DNA of 64,000 nucleotides, taken from contig UQLF01000010.1 of assembly GCA_900541875.1 (NCBI GenBank), positions 24,053 through 88,052 on the forward strand, given 5' to 3'. Under the pieces are notes generated by a model. That model saw only the letters and a program-made list of their open reading frames with translations. It made no database searches and was not told the origin of the DNA. This DNA comes from an uncultured Collinsella sp. (lineage in GTDB: Bacteria; Actinomycetota; Coriobacteriia; Coriobacteriales; Coriobacteriaceae). The translations under genes were made by a program, and so were the position numbers. Positions 24,853 through 34,100 of this stretch are shown piece by piece (position 1 is the stretch's first letter; each line of letters opens with the position of its first letter).

Positions 24853-26364
24853 TTAGTAGCTATCGTACGAATAGTCGGTAGAATCGGTGGGCGTCTGACC
24901 GTCAGTTGCGGTATCGGCGCCATCCGTGGACTGGGCATCGGTACCGTCGGTGGTATCGGTACCATCGGTGGTGTCGGTACCATCAGAACTTTCACCATTC
25001 TCGGAATCAGTCGTTTCCTTCTTGGGAACGGTGATCGTCACACGCGCAACGCCCGAGGTCTTGGTATCGTAACGGACCTTTTCGCCGTTCTTGGTAACGG
25101 TGACATCGGAAGGCTTGGATGTGGTGATCTCAATCGAGGACTCGGGCGTGTACTCCTGCTCAAAGGGACCAGTCGCCTGGGCGCCATAGACCGACTTGCC
25201 GTCGACCTTGACCTCAATCCACGCGGTCTTTCCCTTGGCAACGGAGACTTTGACCTTCGTGACCTCGTTCTCTTCCTCCTTGGCCGTCGTCTTGGTAGCG
25301 TCCGAATCAGTCGACTCATCCGTCGCCTCATCGGTGTCTTCGTCCTCGTCGACCGTTTCGGTCTTCTTAGAAGACTTCTTGGTCGTCGTCTTGGTAGCAG
25401 TGGGCGTCTCGGGCGTGTTCTCGGGCGCCGAAGATGCGCAGCCGCGCAGAAGCACCACGATGAGCACAATCAACAGCAGCGCAACGGCACCGATGCCGGC
25501 GTAAACGATACGAGGATCTAGACCGTTGTTCTGGGAAGCACGCCCACCGCCGCGTCCACGACTGGAACTGCTGCGGCCGCCTCCCTGAGGGATACGACCA
25601 CGATTACTATCGGAACGGCCGCGATAGCCACCCTGGCCCTGAAAGCTGCGCTGACCCGAGCGGGGCGCAAGTTCACCGCGGCCTTGATAGCCACGCTGGC
25701 CCGAACGCGGAACCGAGGAGCGCTGGCCATACGGCTGCGATTGAGAGCGAAGACGCGGCGTCACCTGCGTGGTATCGGCATCCGCATAGCCACCGCGAGA
25801 GCGTCCCGTAGAGGTACCACGGTAACCGCGATCGGAATAGCCGCCGTCGCCGTAGCCGGCACGAGGGTCACGCGCCACGCCGCGGGCAGCGGGAAGTGCA
25901 CGGTCCTCGGGCATCGGCGTACTGCGGAACCGGTCACGCTGTGAGCGAATCTCCTCGCCCGAACCCGTCTCGGTAATATAACCGGCCTGCTGAGGACGCT
26001 GTCCATAGCGGGTCGAACGACCGCCCTGAACCATCAGGAAGCGCCCGTTATCGACCGAGGAACGCGAATTGACGTAGCCGGCGGCGTCCTGAAAACGACC
26101 GCCCTGCTGCGACGTCTCGCGTTCGTATGCCATCAGGTCGTCAAAGTAGGCATTGACGACCTCGCGCGGATTGAGGCCCAAAAAGCGAGCATAGCTCGAA
26201 ATCATGCCCTGCGCATAGCCGCGCGGCGGCATCGAAGCAAAGTTACCGGTCTCGAAAAACTCGATGATCTGCGGCCTGATTTTGATGGTGTTGGCGACCT
26301 GCTGAATGGAAAGGCCCATTCGGCGACGCTGCTCGAGCAGCATGTCACCAAAGCGTGCAGCCAT
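24853..26364 (-). CDS. RodZ-like cytoskeletal/HTH membrane protein
   Basis: 503 aa. The N-terminal HTH_25 domain (1-80; RRMGLSIQQVANTIKIRP) precedes an Arg/Gly/Ser/Gln-rich cytoplasmic linker (about 85-275). One membrane helix follows (about 283-307), then a Thr/Lys/Glu-rich segment, a beta-rich DUF4115-like domain (about 365-455) and a Thr/Asp/Gly tail with DGTDTT repeats. RodZ links MreB to wall synthesis in rods. The linker and tail are much longer and lower in complexity than in typical RodZ. Its ATG overlaps the ftsK stop by one base. Confidence 0.83.
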   Translation of the reverse strand: MAARFGDMLLEQRRRMGLSIQQVANTIKIRPQIIEFFETGNFASMPPRGYAQGMISSYARFLGLNPREVVNAYFDDLMAYERETSQQGGRFQDAAGYVNSRSSVDNGRFLMVQGGRSTRYGQRPQQAGYITETGSGEEIRSQRDRFRSTPMPEDRALPAARGVARDPRAGYGDGGYSDRGYRGTSTGRSRGGYADADTTQVTPRLRSQSQPYGQRSSVPRSGQRGYQGRGELAPRSGQRSFQGQGGYRGRSDSNRGRIPQGGGRSSSSRGRGGGRASQNNGLDPRIVYAGIGAVALLLIVLIVVLLRGCASSAPENTPETPTATKTTTKKSSKKTETVDEDEDTDEATDESTDSDATKTTAKEEENEVTKVKVSVAKGKTAWIEVKVDGKSVYGAQATGPFEQEYTPESSIEITTSKPSDVTVTKNGEKVRYDTKTSGVARVTITVPKKETTDSENGESSDGTDTTDGTDTTDGTDAQSTDGADTATDGQTPTDSTDYSYDSY

Positions 26365-29144
26365 CAGAATCCTCCAAACTCACGATCTTCACGTGCCATC
26401 TCGGCGTCGACAGACTCCAGCGCGGCAAGCCCCTCCTCGTCCAACAGGACCTCGCGCGGCTTGGAACCGTCGGGCGGTCCGACGACACCCTTTTCTTCCA
26501 GCATGTCCATAATACGCCCGGCACGTGCATAGCCAACCTTCAGACGGCGTTGCAGGCCAGATGTGGAGCCAAGCTGCGATTCCACCACAATATGGGCGGC
26601 TTCCCAAATGAGCGGATCATCGTCTTGCGGCTCGGCGACTCCGGTGCGGACAATGCCGCCGCCACCCGCCATGGACATGGAAGCGGGCGCCACGGCAGAC
26701 AGGATCTCCTCGTGGTAGTCGGGCTCGCTCTGCGACTTGACGAACTCGACAATCTCGTTGATTTCGTCATCCGAGACAAAGCAGCCCTGGATACGGCGAG
26801 GCTTGCCCCAGTCGACCTTGGAGAACAGCATATCGCCCAAACCGGTGAGCTTTTCGGCACCCATCTGGTCGATGATGACGCGCGAGTCGATGCCCGTGGC
26901 GACGTTAAAGGCGATGCGGTTGGTGATGTTGGCCTTGATGAGGCCCGTCACCACGTTAGAGCTGGGGCGCTGGGTGGCCACAATAAGATGAATACCGGCG
27001 GCACGGCCCAGCTGTGCAATACGCACGATCGAGGCCTCGACATCCTTACCGGCGACCATCATCAGGTCCGAGAGCTCGTCAATGATGATGACCAGGTAGG
27101 GCATCTTTTGCGGCGGGTTGTCGTAATGCTCAAACTCGCCGGCGGCCTGCTTTTCGTTGTAGGTCGAGATCTTACGCACGTTGAGACGCTCGAAGACCTT
27201 CAGGCGTCGCTCCATCTCGGACACGGCCCATTGCAGAGCGCTCGCGGCCTGCTTGGGCTCGGTCACCACGGGCACATAGAGATGCGGCAGACCGTTATAG
27301 CCCGCAAGCTCGACGCGCTTGGGGTCGACCATGATCAGGCGAACGTCCTCGGGGAGAGCGCGCATGAGCAGAGTCGTGATGATGGAGTTGATCATGACCG
27401 ACTTACCAGAACCCGTGGTACCGGCGATAAGCAGGTGGGGCATCTTGGCGAGGTCGGCGACGACCGGCGTACCCTCGGCATCGCGGCCGATGGCAAGCTC
27501 GAGCGGACCGCCCTTCACATAGGGCAACACGTCGCCCAGGTTGACGTTCTGGCGCTTGCGGTTGGGAATCTCGATGCCCACGAGCGAGGTGCCGGGGATC
27601 GGGGCAAAGATACGCACCGATTGGGCGGCGAGCGAAAGCGCGATATCGTCCTCGAGGCTCGAAATCTTGCTCACGCGCTCGCCCTCGCCAGGCTGCAGCT
27701 TAAAGGTCGTCACCGTGGGGCCGGCGATCCAGCCGACCACGCGGGCACTGCGGCCAAACTCAAGCAGCGTGGACTGAAGTGACTCGGCAGTCTGCTCAAG
27801 CTCCTTGTCCGAAGACGCAGCAGAAGCCGACTGCGGATTGGCATGCAGGATTTCGAGCGGCGGAAGCTTGAGGCCGTCCTCTTCTTCGCCCTCGTTATCT
27901 GCGGCGCCGCCGTTCGCTCCCCCATCGCTAGCCGCAGCCGATTCGACAGCACTCGAGGCAGGCGCATCGGCAACCTTGGGATGCTTCAAGAAGTCGGGAA
28001 TCTGAGGTGCCGCCGAGACAGGATTCACGGCAAACGGCGGCTCGGAGTCGTCGATCTTATCGGGGTCGTCTTCCATCGAAAGCTGGCCGGCTACCTGGTC
28101 GCGCTTTGCATGGCGACGCGGCAGCAAAGTCGTCTTTGCGGTCTCAATCGGAGCCTCGTCGTCCTCGTCATCGCCCTCGGTGAGCTCAATCTCACTCTCG
28201 GACCAGGACGGATCGGGCTCACTTGTATTCAACTTGGGTGTGGCCTTGCTCTTCTTGGCATGACGGCGCGGCAGCAGCGTCGTCTTAGCGCGCTCAGCTT
28301 CCACGGCATCGGACACGTCGACAAACGGATCATCGTCCTCGTCGTCATCGTCCAAAACCGGGTCCACATCGTTGCCCATGACCGTGGTCACGGCAGCATC
28401 GGAGCCCTTTTGACGAAGAATGCTCAGGTGAGGACGGGCAACGCCGGGCACCGACAGGGCCTCATCGTCACCCCACGGACTCGCGTTAACATCGGCACGA
28501 CGGCGCTCGGCAAAATCGGCCGCACGGTCGCGAGCAGAGCGCAAAACGCCGCCCACCGAAAAGCCGATGATGACCAGGCCCACGACGACAAGGCCCAACA
28601 GGACCACCATCGCGATAGGCTTACCCAGGGCATTCTGCAGCGCACTCGCAATAAACGCACCAATGTAGCCACCCGAGGCGGACAGATTTTGCGGCGTGAA
28701 CATAAGGTCGCACGAGTCGCTCGTACCCGGCACCATCAACGAAAGAATGGAGACGACGGCGATAAAGACCACGGCGCCGCCCGCAACAGAGCGCGCGTTG
28801 AGCGGCGAGTCCTCGCCTAAAAAGAGCGTGGCGGCAAACAGCAAAATGACGATCGGCAGCACGTAGGCGCCCAGACCAAAGCCCAAGTGGTAGAAACCGG
28901 CAACCGCAGCCGTAACGGGCGCAGTCGCCGGCGAAATCACGGCAATAAAGGACGCAATCGCCAAAACGGCAATGACCACGCCGGCGATATCGCGGTTGGC
29001 CGAGGGCTCGACCAAGGGCTCAAAATCGTCAAAGTCCGCCTCGTGGCCCTTATTGGCACGCAGATGGGAACCGGCACCCTTAGCAGATGCCGGTTGGTTG
29101 TTGGCCTTATTGCCTTTGGCGTTTTGTGCAGATCCGCGCGCCAA
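26364..29144 (-). CDS. ftsK: DNA translocase FtsK/SpoIIIE
   Basis: 926 aa, septal DNA pump for chromosome segregation. Four membrane helices lie in about 48-210. An acidic linker (about 215-440) contains AKTTLLPRRHAK twice. The motor has Walker A AGTTGSGKS and the DELSDLMM Walker B segment. A C-terminal winged-helix gamma domain (SGLQRRLKVGYARAGRIMD) should read orienting sites. The start is TTG at 29144 with GGAGG 5 nt upstream, beginning inside the last codons of rnj. The rodZ-like gene follows with a 1-nt overlap. Confidence 0.95.
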   Translation of the reverse strand: MARGSAQNAKGNKANNQPASAKGAGSHLRANKGHEADFDDFEPLVEPSANRDIAGVVIAVLAIASFIAVISPATAPVTAAVAGFYHLGFGLGAYVLPIVILLFAATLFLGEDSPLNARSVAGGAVVFIAVVSILSLMVPGTSDSCDLMFTPQNLSASGGYIGAFIASALQNALGKPIAMVVLLGLVVVGLVIIGFSVGGVLRSARDRAADFAERRRADVNASPWGDDEALSVPGVARPHLSILRQKGSDAAVTTVMGNDVDPVLDDDDEDDDPFVDVSDAVEAERAKTTLLPRRHAKKSKATPKLNTSEPDPSWSESEIELTEGDDEDDEAPIETAKTTLLPRRHAKRDQVAGQLSMEDDPDKIDDSEPPFAVNPVSAAPQIPDFLKHPKVADAPASSAVESAAASDGGANGGAADNEGEEEDGLKLPPLEILHANPQSASAASSDKELEQTAESLQSTLLEFGRSARVVGWIAGPTVTTFKLQPGEGERVSKISSLEDDIALSLAAQSVRIFAPIPGTSLVGIEIPNRKRQNVNLGDVLPYVKGGPLELAIGRDAEGTPVVADLAKMPHLLIAGTTGSGKSVMINSIITTLLMRALPEDVRLIMVDPKRVELAGYNGLPHLYVPVVTEPKQAASALQWAVSEMERRLKVFERLNVRKISTYNEKQAAGEFEHYDNPPQKMPYLVIIIDELSDLMMVAGKDVEASIVRIAQLGRAAGIHLIVATQRPSSNVVTGLIKANITNRIAFNVATGIDSRVIIDQMGAEKLTGLGDMLFSKVDWGKPRRIQGCFVSDDEINEIVEFVKSQSEPDYHEEILSAVAPASMSMAGGGGIVRTGVAEPQDDDPLIWEAAHIVVESQLGSTSGLQRRLKVGYARAGRIMDMLEEKGVVGPPDGSKPREVLLDEEGLAALESVDAEMAREDREFGGF

Positions 29145-29145
29145 A

Positions 29146-30816
29146 CTAAACCTCCATGACGACCGGGATGATCATCGGACGAGTGCGCGTACGGCTCCAG
29201 ATAAAGTTGGAGAGCGAGTCGCGCACGGCCTTGCGAATGGCATCGGAACCGCTGCTCGTAAAGCTGAACTTGCCCTTCTCGATCGTCTTCATAATGGACG
29301 CGGAGGCATCCTCGGAGAACTGGTCGTCGATGGCAAACGAGACGCCGCGGCCCGAGAACTCGATGGCCTCGATCTTCTTGTGCTTGAGCGAGACGATGGC
29401 AACAGCGGTAACCATACCGTCGTTGGCGAGCTTCTGACGATCACGCAAGACGATGGGGTCGGTATCGCCGATGCGCAGGCCATCGACGTAAACGACGCCG
29501 GACTCGACGGGCGTACCGCGCTTAACGATACCGCCGCGCATCTCGAGCGTGTCGCCGTTGTCGAGAATAAAGATATGATCGTCCTTGAGACCCATCTTGC
29601 GGGCCAGCTGGGCATGGGCGCGCAGATGCACGGCTTCACCGTGAACCGGCATAAAGTACGTGGGCTTGGCCATGGCCATCAGGAGCTTGAGCTCCTCCTG
29701 GCTACCGTGACCGGAAACGTGAACGAGAGCGCGGTTCTTATCCCACACGTCGCAGCCGAGCTTGGCCAGGCTGTTGACGACCTGCTGGACGGCTTTCTCA
29801 TTGCCGGGAACAGGAGTTGCCGAGAGGATAACGGTATCGCCCTCGTGGATGGAAAGCGTCTTGTGCTCGCCATTGGCCATGCGGGACAGGGCCGACAGCG
29901 GCTCGCCCTGCGAACCGGTGCACATGACGACAATCTTGTCGTCAGGCAGGTTATCAATGTCAAAGGCATCGATGATATCGGCGTCGTCGATGTTGAGGTA
30001 GCCAAGCTCGCGCGCCACGCGGGTGTTAGTGAGCATGGAGCGACCGGTCACAACGACCTTACGGCCGCACTTGCGGGCGGCATCGCAGATCTGCTGCAAA
30101 CGATGGATGTGGCTCGAGAACGATGCGACGAACACGCGACCCGGGGCGTTCTTGATGGCGTGCAGCAGGTTGGGACCAACCTCGGCCTCAGACTTGGTAA
30201 AGCCGGGAACCGTGGCGTTGGTGGAGTCAGAAAGCAGCAGGTCGATGCCCTGCTTGGCAAAGCGGCTGATAGCGGCATAGTCGGGCGTGACGCCGTCGAT
30301 GGGCGTCTGGTCGAGCTTAAAGTCACCGGTGTGCATAACGGTGCCCTGATTGGTGCGGATGAACACGCCCAGAGCGCCGGGGATAGAGTGCGTCATCGAG
30401 AAGAAATCGAGCGAGATGCCGCCGAGGTTGACATGGCTGCCGCCCTTGACCTCGCGGAACTTGGGCGCGCGGATGCGGAACTCAGAGAGCTTACCCTCGA
30501 TAAAGCCAAGCGTCAGCTTGCTCGAGAAGATGGGCACCTTATTGTTGAGGTCCTGCAGCAGGTACGGAAGCGAACCGGTGTGGTCCTCGTGGCCGTGGGT
30601 GACGACGATACCGCGAAGCTTCTCCTCGTTCTCCAGAACATAAGTGTAGTCGGGAAGCACCAGGTCGATACCGGGCTGGGAGTCATCCGGGAACATGAGA
30701 CCGGCGTCGACGAGCACCATGTCGTCGCCGCACTCGAAGACCGTCATGTTCTTGCCGATGCCGTCAAGGCCGCCGAGCGGGATGATCTTCAAGGGAGATG
30801 ATTTTTTAGCTGCCAT
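29146..30816 (-). CDS. rnj: Ribonuclease J
   Basis: 556-aa metallo-beta-lactamase/beta-CASP exo- and endoribonuclease in RNA maturation and decay. The metal-binding HxHxDH is THGHEDHTG (about 73-81), and PLGGLDGIGKNM is the conserved N-terminus. The nearest Shine-Dalgarno-like AAAGGA is about 14 nt from the ATG, longer than usual. ftsK follows immediately, its ribosome-binding site embedded in this gene's stop region. Confidence 0.95.
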   Translation of the reverse strand: MAAKKSSPLKIIPLGGLDGIGKNMTVFECGDDMVLVDAGLMFPDDSQPGIDLVLPDYTYVLENEEKLRGIVVTHGHEDHTGSLPYLLQDLNNKVPIFSSKLTLGFIEGKLSEFRIRAPKFREVKGGSHVNLGGISLDFFSMTHSIPGALGVFIRTNQGTVMHTGDFKLDQTPIDGVTPDYAAISRFAKQGIDLLLSDSTNATVPGFTKSEAEVGPNLLHAIKNAPGRVFVASFSSHIHRLQQICDAARKCGRKVVVTGRSMLTNTRVARELGYLNIDDADIIDAFDIDNLPDDKIVVMCTGSQGEPLSALSRMANGEHKTLSIHEGDTVILSATPVPGNEKAVQQVVNSLAKLGCDVWDKNRALVHVSGHGSQEELKLLMAMAKPTYFMPVHGEAVHLRAHAQLARKMGLKDDHIFILDNGDTLEMRGGIVKRGTPVESGVVYVDGLRIGDTDPIVLRDRQKLANDGMVTAVAIVSLKHKKIEAIEFSGRGVSFAIDDQFSEDASASIMKTIEKGKFSFTSSGSDAIRKAVRDSLSNFIWSRTRTRPMIIPVVMEV

Positions 30817-31004
30817 AGGTTAGTGTGGTTTCCTTTCTTCGAAACGGGTCTGGAACAACCGACGGGGCGCTTCTGGCAAACCGACCGCCGGGAACGTACA
30901 AGCGTGCATCACAGAGTCGATGCAAGAACCACAGTATGATACCCATTTGCCCACCAACAGACCACCCATGCATCAAAGCCCCATCTGAACCGGTCTATCC
31001 CGCC

Positions 31005-31137
31005 GGTTTCCCGTGGGGCGGGCACTGATGAAGTTTCCTGCTCTACAGTCCTGCTCACGACGGAGGCCACATTAAGTGGCCTCCTGTTCGTGCGGAACTC
31101 GCGATAAACTTCATCAGTGCCCGCCCCACGGGAAACC
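31005..31137. repeat. 133-bp element with perfect 32-bp inverted arms and a nested hairpin
   Basis: Left arm 31005-31036 begins GGTTTCCCGTGGGGCGGG. The right arm 31106-31137 is its exact reverse complement. The 69-nt interior contains a second hairpin, GGAGGCCAC (31062-31070) with GTGGCCTCC (31076-31084). No coding capacity. It resembles a MITE or an extragenic palindrome, and it differs from the hairpins at 9.4-9.8 kb. Confidence 0.85.
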
Positions 31138-31231
31138 TGCCAATAAGGGACAGGTTTATTTTGGTAGGTTTTAGCTGGGGAAATGCTGCTGCGTCTCTCT
31201 ACAGATCCGAAATCTGACTACTGAATAGCAA

Positions 31232-31265
31232 GCAAAAGGGCGACCCCTGTCCGGAGTCGCCCTTG
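31232..31265 (-). terminator. pnp terminator
   Basis: AAGGGCGAC (31236-31244) pairs with GTCGCCCTT (31256-31264). Reading leftward the stem is followed by TTTTGC. Confidence 0.8.
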
Positions 31266-31287
31266 TTGAGCTGCTTATGTATAGCTG

Positions 31288-33534
31288 TTACTCGGCGTCG
31301 TGGTGACGGCGGGGCTTGCGGCCTCCGTTGTCGCCGGGACGGCGCGGACGGTCGCTGCGCTCGGAGCGCTCGCGACGCGGACGCTCACGGCGCTGGAAGT
31401 GCTCGCCGTCGCCCTCGGAGGCACCCTCGGCGCGAGCCGGGGCCTCGGGCTTGTCCAGACGATCGAGCGAGATCTTGCCACGATCGTCGACCTCGATGAC
31501 GACGACCTTGACTTCGTCGCCCACGTTGAGGACGTCCTCGACCTTCTCCACGCGGCCCTTGGCAACGCGGGAGATGTGCAGCAGGCCATCCTTGCCGGGC
31601 AGCAGGTTGACGAAGGCGCCGAAGGGCTGGATGGAAACCACACGGCCGGTGTACTCCTCGCCCGGCTCGGGAACCTTGATGATGAGCTTGATGCGCTCGA
31701 CGGCCTGGTCGACGGACTCGCCGGTGCCGCCGACAAAGACGGTGCCGTCCTCCTGGATGTCGACCGAAGCGCCGGTCTCGTCCTGGATGCCGCGGATGAC
31801 CTTACCGCCGGAACCGATGACGTCGCGGATCTTGTCGGTCGGAACCTGGATGGAGACGATGCGCGGAGCGGTGCTGCGCGTGGTGTGGCGCGGCTCGGGA
31901 ATCACATCGAGCATCTTCTGCAGGATGAAGGCGCGACCCTCCTTGGCCTGTTGCAGAGCGCGGGCCAGGATGTCGAAAGTGAGGCCGGTGGCCTTGTTGT
32001 CCATCTGCAGGGCGGTGATGCCCTCGGTGGTGCCGGTGACCTTAAAGTCCATGTCGCCCAGGAAGTCCTCGAGACCCTGGATGTCGGACAGGACCACGGT
32101 CTTGCCCTCCTCCTGGATCAGGCCCATGGCGATACCGGAGACCGGGCGCTTAATGGGCACGCCGCCGTCCATAAGGGCGAGCGTGGAGCCGCAGGTCGAA
32201 GCCATCGAAGAGGAGCCGTTGGACTCCATGACCTCGGAGACGACGCGGATGGCGTAGGGGAACTCGTTCTCGTCGGGAAGCACCGGAAGCAGAGCGCGCT
32301 CGGCCAGATTGCCATGGCCGATCTCGCGGCGCTTGGGGCTGCCCATGCGGCCGGTCTCGCCGGTGCAGAAAGGCGGGAAGTTGTAGTGGTGCATGTAGCG
32401 CTTGCCCTCGGTGGGCTCGATGGTATCCAGACGCTGGCCCTCGTTGAGCATGCCGAGCGACAGGACGGAGAGCACCTGGGTCTGGCCACGCTGGAACAGG
32501 CCGGAGCCGTGAACGAGCGGCAGGTAGTTGTCCTTCACCATGATGGGACGGATCTCGTCGGCGGCACGGCCGTCGACGCGCTCGCCGGTCTCAACGACCA
32601 TGGTGCGCATGGCCTTCTTCTCGAGCTTCTTGAGCACCACGGGGATCTCGCGCTCCCAAGCGGCCTGCTCCTCCTCGGTGAACTCGGCGCGGATGGACTC
32701 CTTCAGAGCCTCGACCTTACCGATACGGGAGAGCTTGTCGGCGTCGCGAAGGGCGGCTGCCATCTCGTCGTAGTGGGCGAAGATGCGCTCCTGGACCTCC
32801 TCGACGGGCTGGTCGAGCGGGTACTCCTTCTTGACGATGGGGCCGTTAACCTGCTCCCACTCGGCGACGAACTCGTCCTGAGCCTGGCAGAAAGCGGCAA
32901 GGGCCTCCTGGCCAAACTTCATGGCGGCGAGCATGTCGTCCTCGGAGATCTCCTCGGCGCCGGCCTCGACCATCGAGATAAAGTCGGCGGATCCGCCCAG
33001 CTCCAGGTCCAGATCCGAGTTCTCGCGCTCCTCGTAGGTGGGGTTGACGATAAACTCGCCTGTCTCCACGTTACGGCCGATGCGCACGCAGGCAAGCGGG
33101 CCCTCGAAGGGCACGCCGCCAAGCGTCATGGCCAGGGATGCACCCATGACGTTGATGACATCGAAGGGGTTGACCTGGTCGGCGACGAGCGAGGTGGCGA
33201 CGATGTGCACCTCGTTGCGGAAGCCATCCGGGAAGCTCGGGCGAATCGGGCGATCGATCATGCGGGCCGTGAGCGTGGCCTTCTCGCTGGGACGGCCCTC
33301 ACGCTTGAGGTAGCCACCCGGGATGCGGCCGGCTGCGTACATCTTCTCGTTGAAGTCGACGGTCAGCGGGAAGAAGTCGTAGTTCTTGCGCTTCTTGGAG
33401 ACGACCACGGTGTCGAGCATCGTGGTGTCGCCCTGCTTGACCAGGCAAGCGCCGGTGGCCTGCTTGGCAAGCTCGCCCGACTCAAAGGTGTAGGTCTTGC
33501 CGTACAGCTCAAAGGTCTTGGATACGAGTGTCAT
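31288..33534 (-). CDS. pnp: Polyribonucleotide nucleotidyltransferase (PNPase)
   Basis: 748-aa phosphorolytic 3'-5' exoribonuclease. Two RNase PH domains (about 10-220 and 310-540) flank an alpha-helical domain. A KH domain (IRDVIGSGGKVIRGI, about 565-625) and an S1 domain (about 630-700) follow, then a basic Arg-rich tail (RRERPRRERSERSD). ATG at 33534 follows AAGGAG. rpsO lies 150 bp upstream, the classical rpsO-pnp arrangement, with a hairpin terminator between them that would limit read-through. Confidence 0.96.
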   Translation of the reverse strand: MTLVSKTFELYGKTYTFESGELAKQATGACLVKQGDTTMLDTVVVSKKRKNYDFFPLTVDFNEKMYAAGRIPGGYLKREGRPSEKATLTARMIDRPIRPSFPDGFRNEVHIVATSLVADQVNPFDVINVMGASLAMTLGGVPFEGPLACVRIGRNVETGEFIVNPTYEERENSDLDLELGGSADFISMVEAGAEEISEDDMLAAMKFGQEALAAFCQAQDEFVAEWEQVNGPIVKKEYPLDQPVEEVQERIFAHYDEMAAALRDADKLSRIGKVEALKESIRAEFTEEEQAAWEREIPVVLKKLEKKAMRTMVVETGERVDGRAADEIRPIMVKDNYLPLVHGSGLFQRGQTQVLSVLSLGMLNEGQRLDTIEPTEGKRYMHHYNFPPFCTGETGRMGSPKRREIGHGNLAERALLPVLPDENEFPYAIRVVSEVMESNGSSSMASTCGSTLALMDGGVPIKRPVSGIAMGLIQEEGKTVVLSDIQGLEDFLGDMDFKVTGTTEGITALQMDNKATGLTFDILARALQQAKEGRAFILQKMLDVIPEPRHTTRSTAPRIVSIQVPTDKIRDVIGSGGKVIRGIQDETGASVDIQEDGTVFVGGTGESVDQAVERIKLIIKVPEPGEEYTGRVVSIQPFGAFVNLLPGKDGLLHISRVAKGRVEKVEDVLNVGDEVKVVVIEVDDRGKISLDRLDKPEAPARAEGASEGDGEHFQRRERPRRERSERSDRPRRPGDNGGRKPRRHHDAE

Positions 33535-33547
33535 TGTTCTCCTTAAC

Positions 33548-33570
33548 CCCGCAGACCCCTTGTCTGCGGG
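33548..33570. repeat. 9-bp hairpin just upstream of pnp
   Basis: CCCGCAGAC (33548-33556) pairs perfectly with GTCTGCGGG (33562-33570). It lies in the pnp leader, close to the ribosome-binding site. In other bacteria pnp leaders fold into stems cut during autoregulation; that role here is only a possibility. Confidence 0.5.
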
Positions 33571-33636
33571 CTTCTCATGTGACGCGGGCCCCCTGCCCCC
33601 GCCACGCTTCAGAGCGTGATTGTTCGCGCCCTTACA

Positions 33637-33669
33637 CAAAAAGAGCGCCCCGCTGCGCAGGACGCTCTT
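33637..33669 (-). terminator. rpsO terminator
   Basis: AAGAGCG (33641-33647) and CGCTCTT (33663-33669) close a GC-rich hairpin. On the minus strand it is followed by TTTTT. Confidence 0.8.
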
Positions 33670-33683
33670 AGCATGTACAAATC

Positions 33684-33962
33684 CTACTGGATGTTGTCGC
33701 GGATGCCCAGAGCCTTGATGAGCTCACGATACTCGACGATGTCGTTCTTCTTGATGTAGGAGAGAAGACGACGACGACGGCCGACGAGCATGAGCAGGCC
33801 ACGACGGGTGTGGAAGTCCTTCTGGTGGGACTTCATGTGCTCGGTCAGCTCCTTGATGCGCTCGGACAGGATGGCGACCTGAACCTTGGGGTTGCCGGTG
33901 TCGACCGGGGTGTTACCGAACTGGGCAGTCAGCTCAGCCTTGCGCTCTTTGGAAACAGTCAT
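33684..33962 (-). CDS. rpsO: Ribosomal protein uS15
   Basis: 92 aa, close to the usual length of 89. It binds 16S rRNA and organises the 30S platform. The segment TGNPKVQVAILSERIKELTEH and the HTRRGLLMLVGRRRRLLSYI helix are conserved. AAAGGTG precedes the ATG. It is monocistronic or weakly linked to pnp, with a terminator between. Confidence 0.97.
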   Translation of the reverse strand: MTVSKERKAELTAQFGNTPVDTGNPKVQVAILSERIKELTEHMKSHQKDFHTRRGLLMLVGRRRRLLSYIKKNDIVEYRELIKALGIRDNIQ

Positions 33963-34100
33963 TGTTTCACCTTTCGTTTAACGTCGCCCACGGGCGACTC
34001 GATTCGCCTCGGACTGGGAAGCCGCCGGTGGAGCGAGCAACCAAGGTCGAGGTACCAACAGGCCGATATGTTACCACAAGCAGCCCGCCCCTGCGCATCA

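Larger units (their letters stand above)
30817..31287. other. 471-bp intergenic region upstream of rnj and downstream of pnp
   Basis: No credible gene. It holds the rnj promoter region, the 133-bp palindromic element (31005-31137) and the pnp terminator (31232-31265). Otherwise 31138-31231 shows no recognisable signal. Confidence 0.6.

Noticed and set aside
28972..30801. 609-codon open frame antisense to rnj and ftsK
   Set aside because: Same codon-bias artefact; RNase J motifs on the opposite strand are complete.
30825..31028. 67-codon open frame upstream of rnj
   Set aside because: Composition is random-like and it ends in the palindromic element.
31300..33546. 748-codon open frame antisense to pnp
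   Set aside because: Low-complexity Leu/Gly/Asp composition mirrors pnp codons; PNPase on the other strand is certain.
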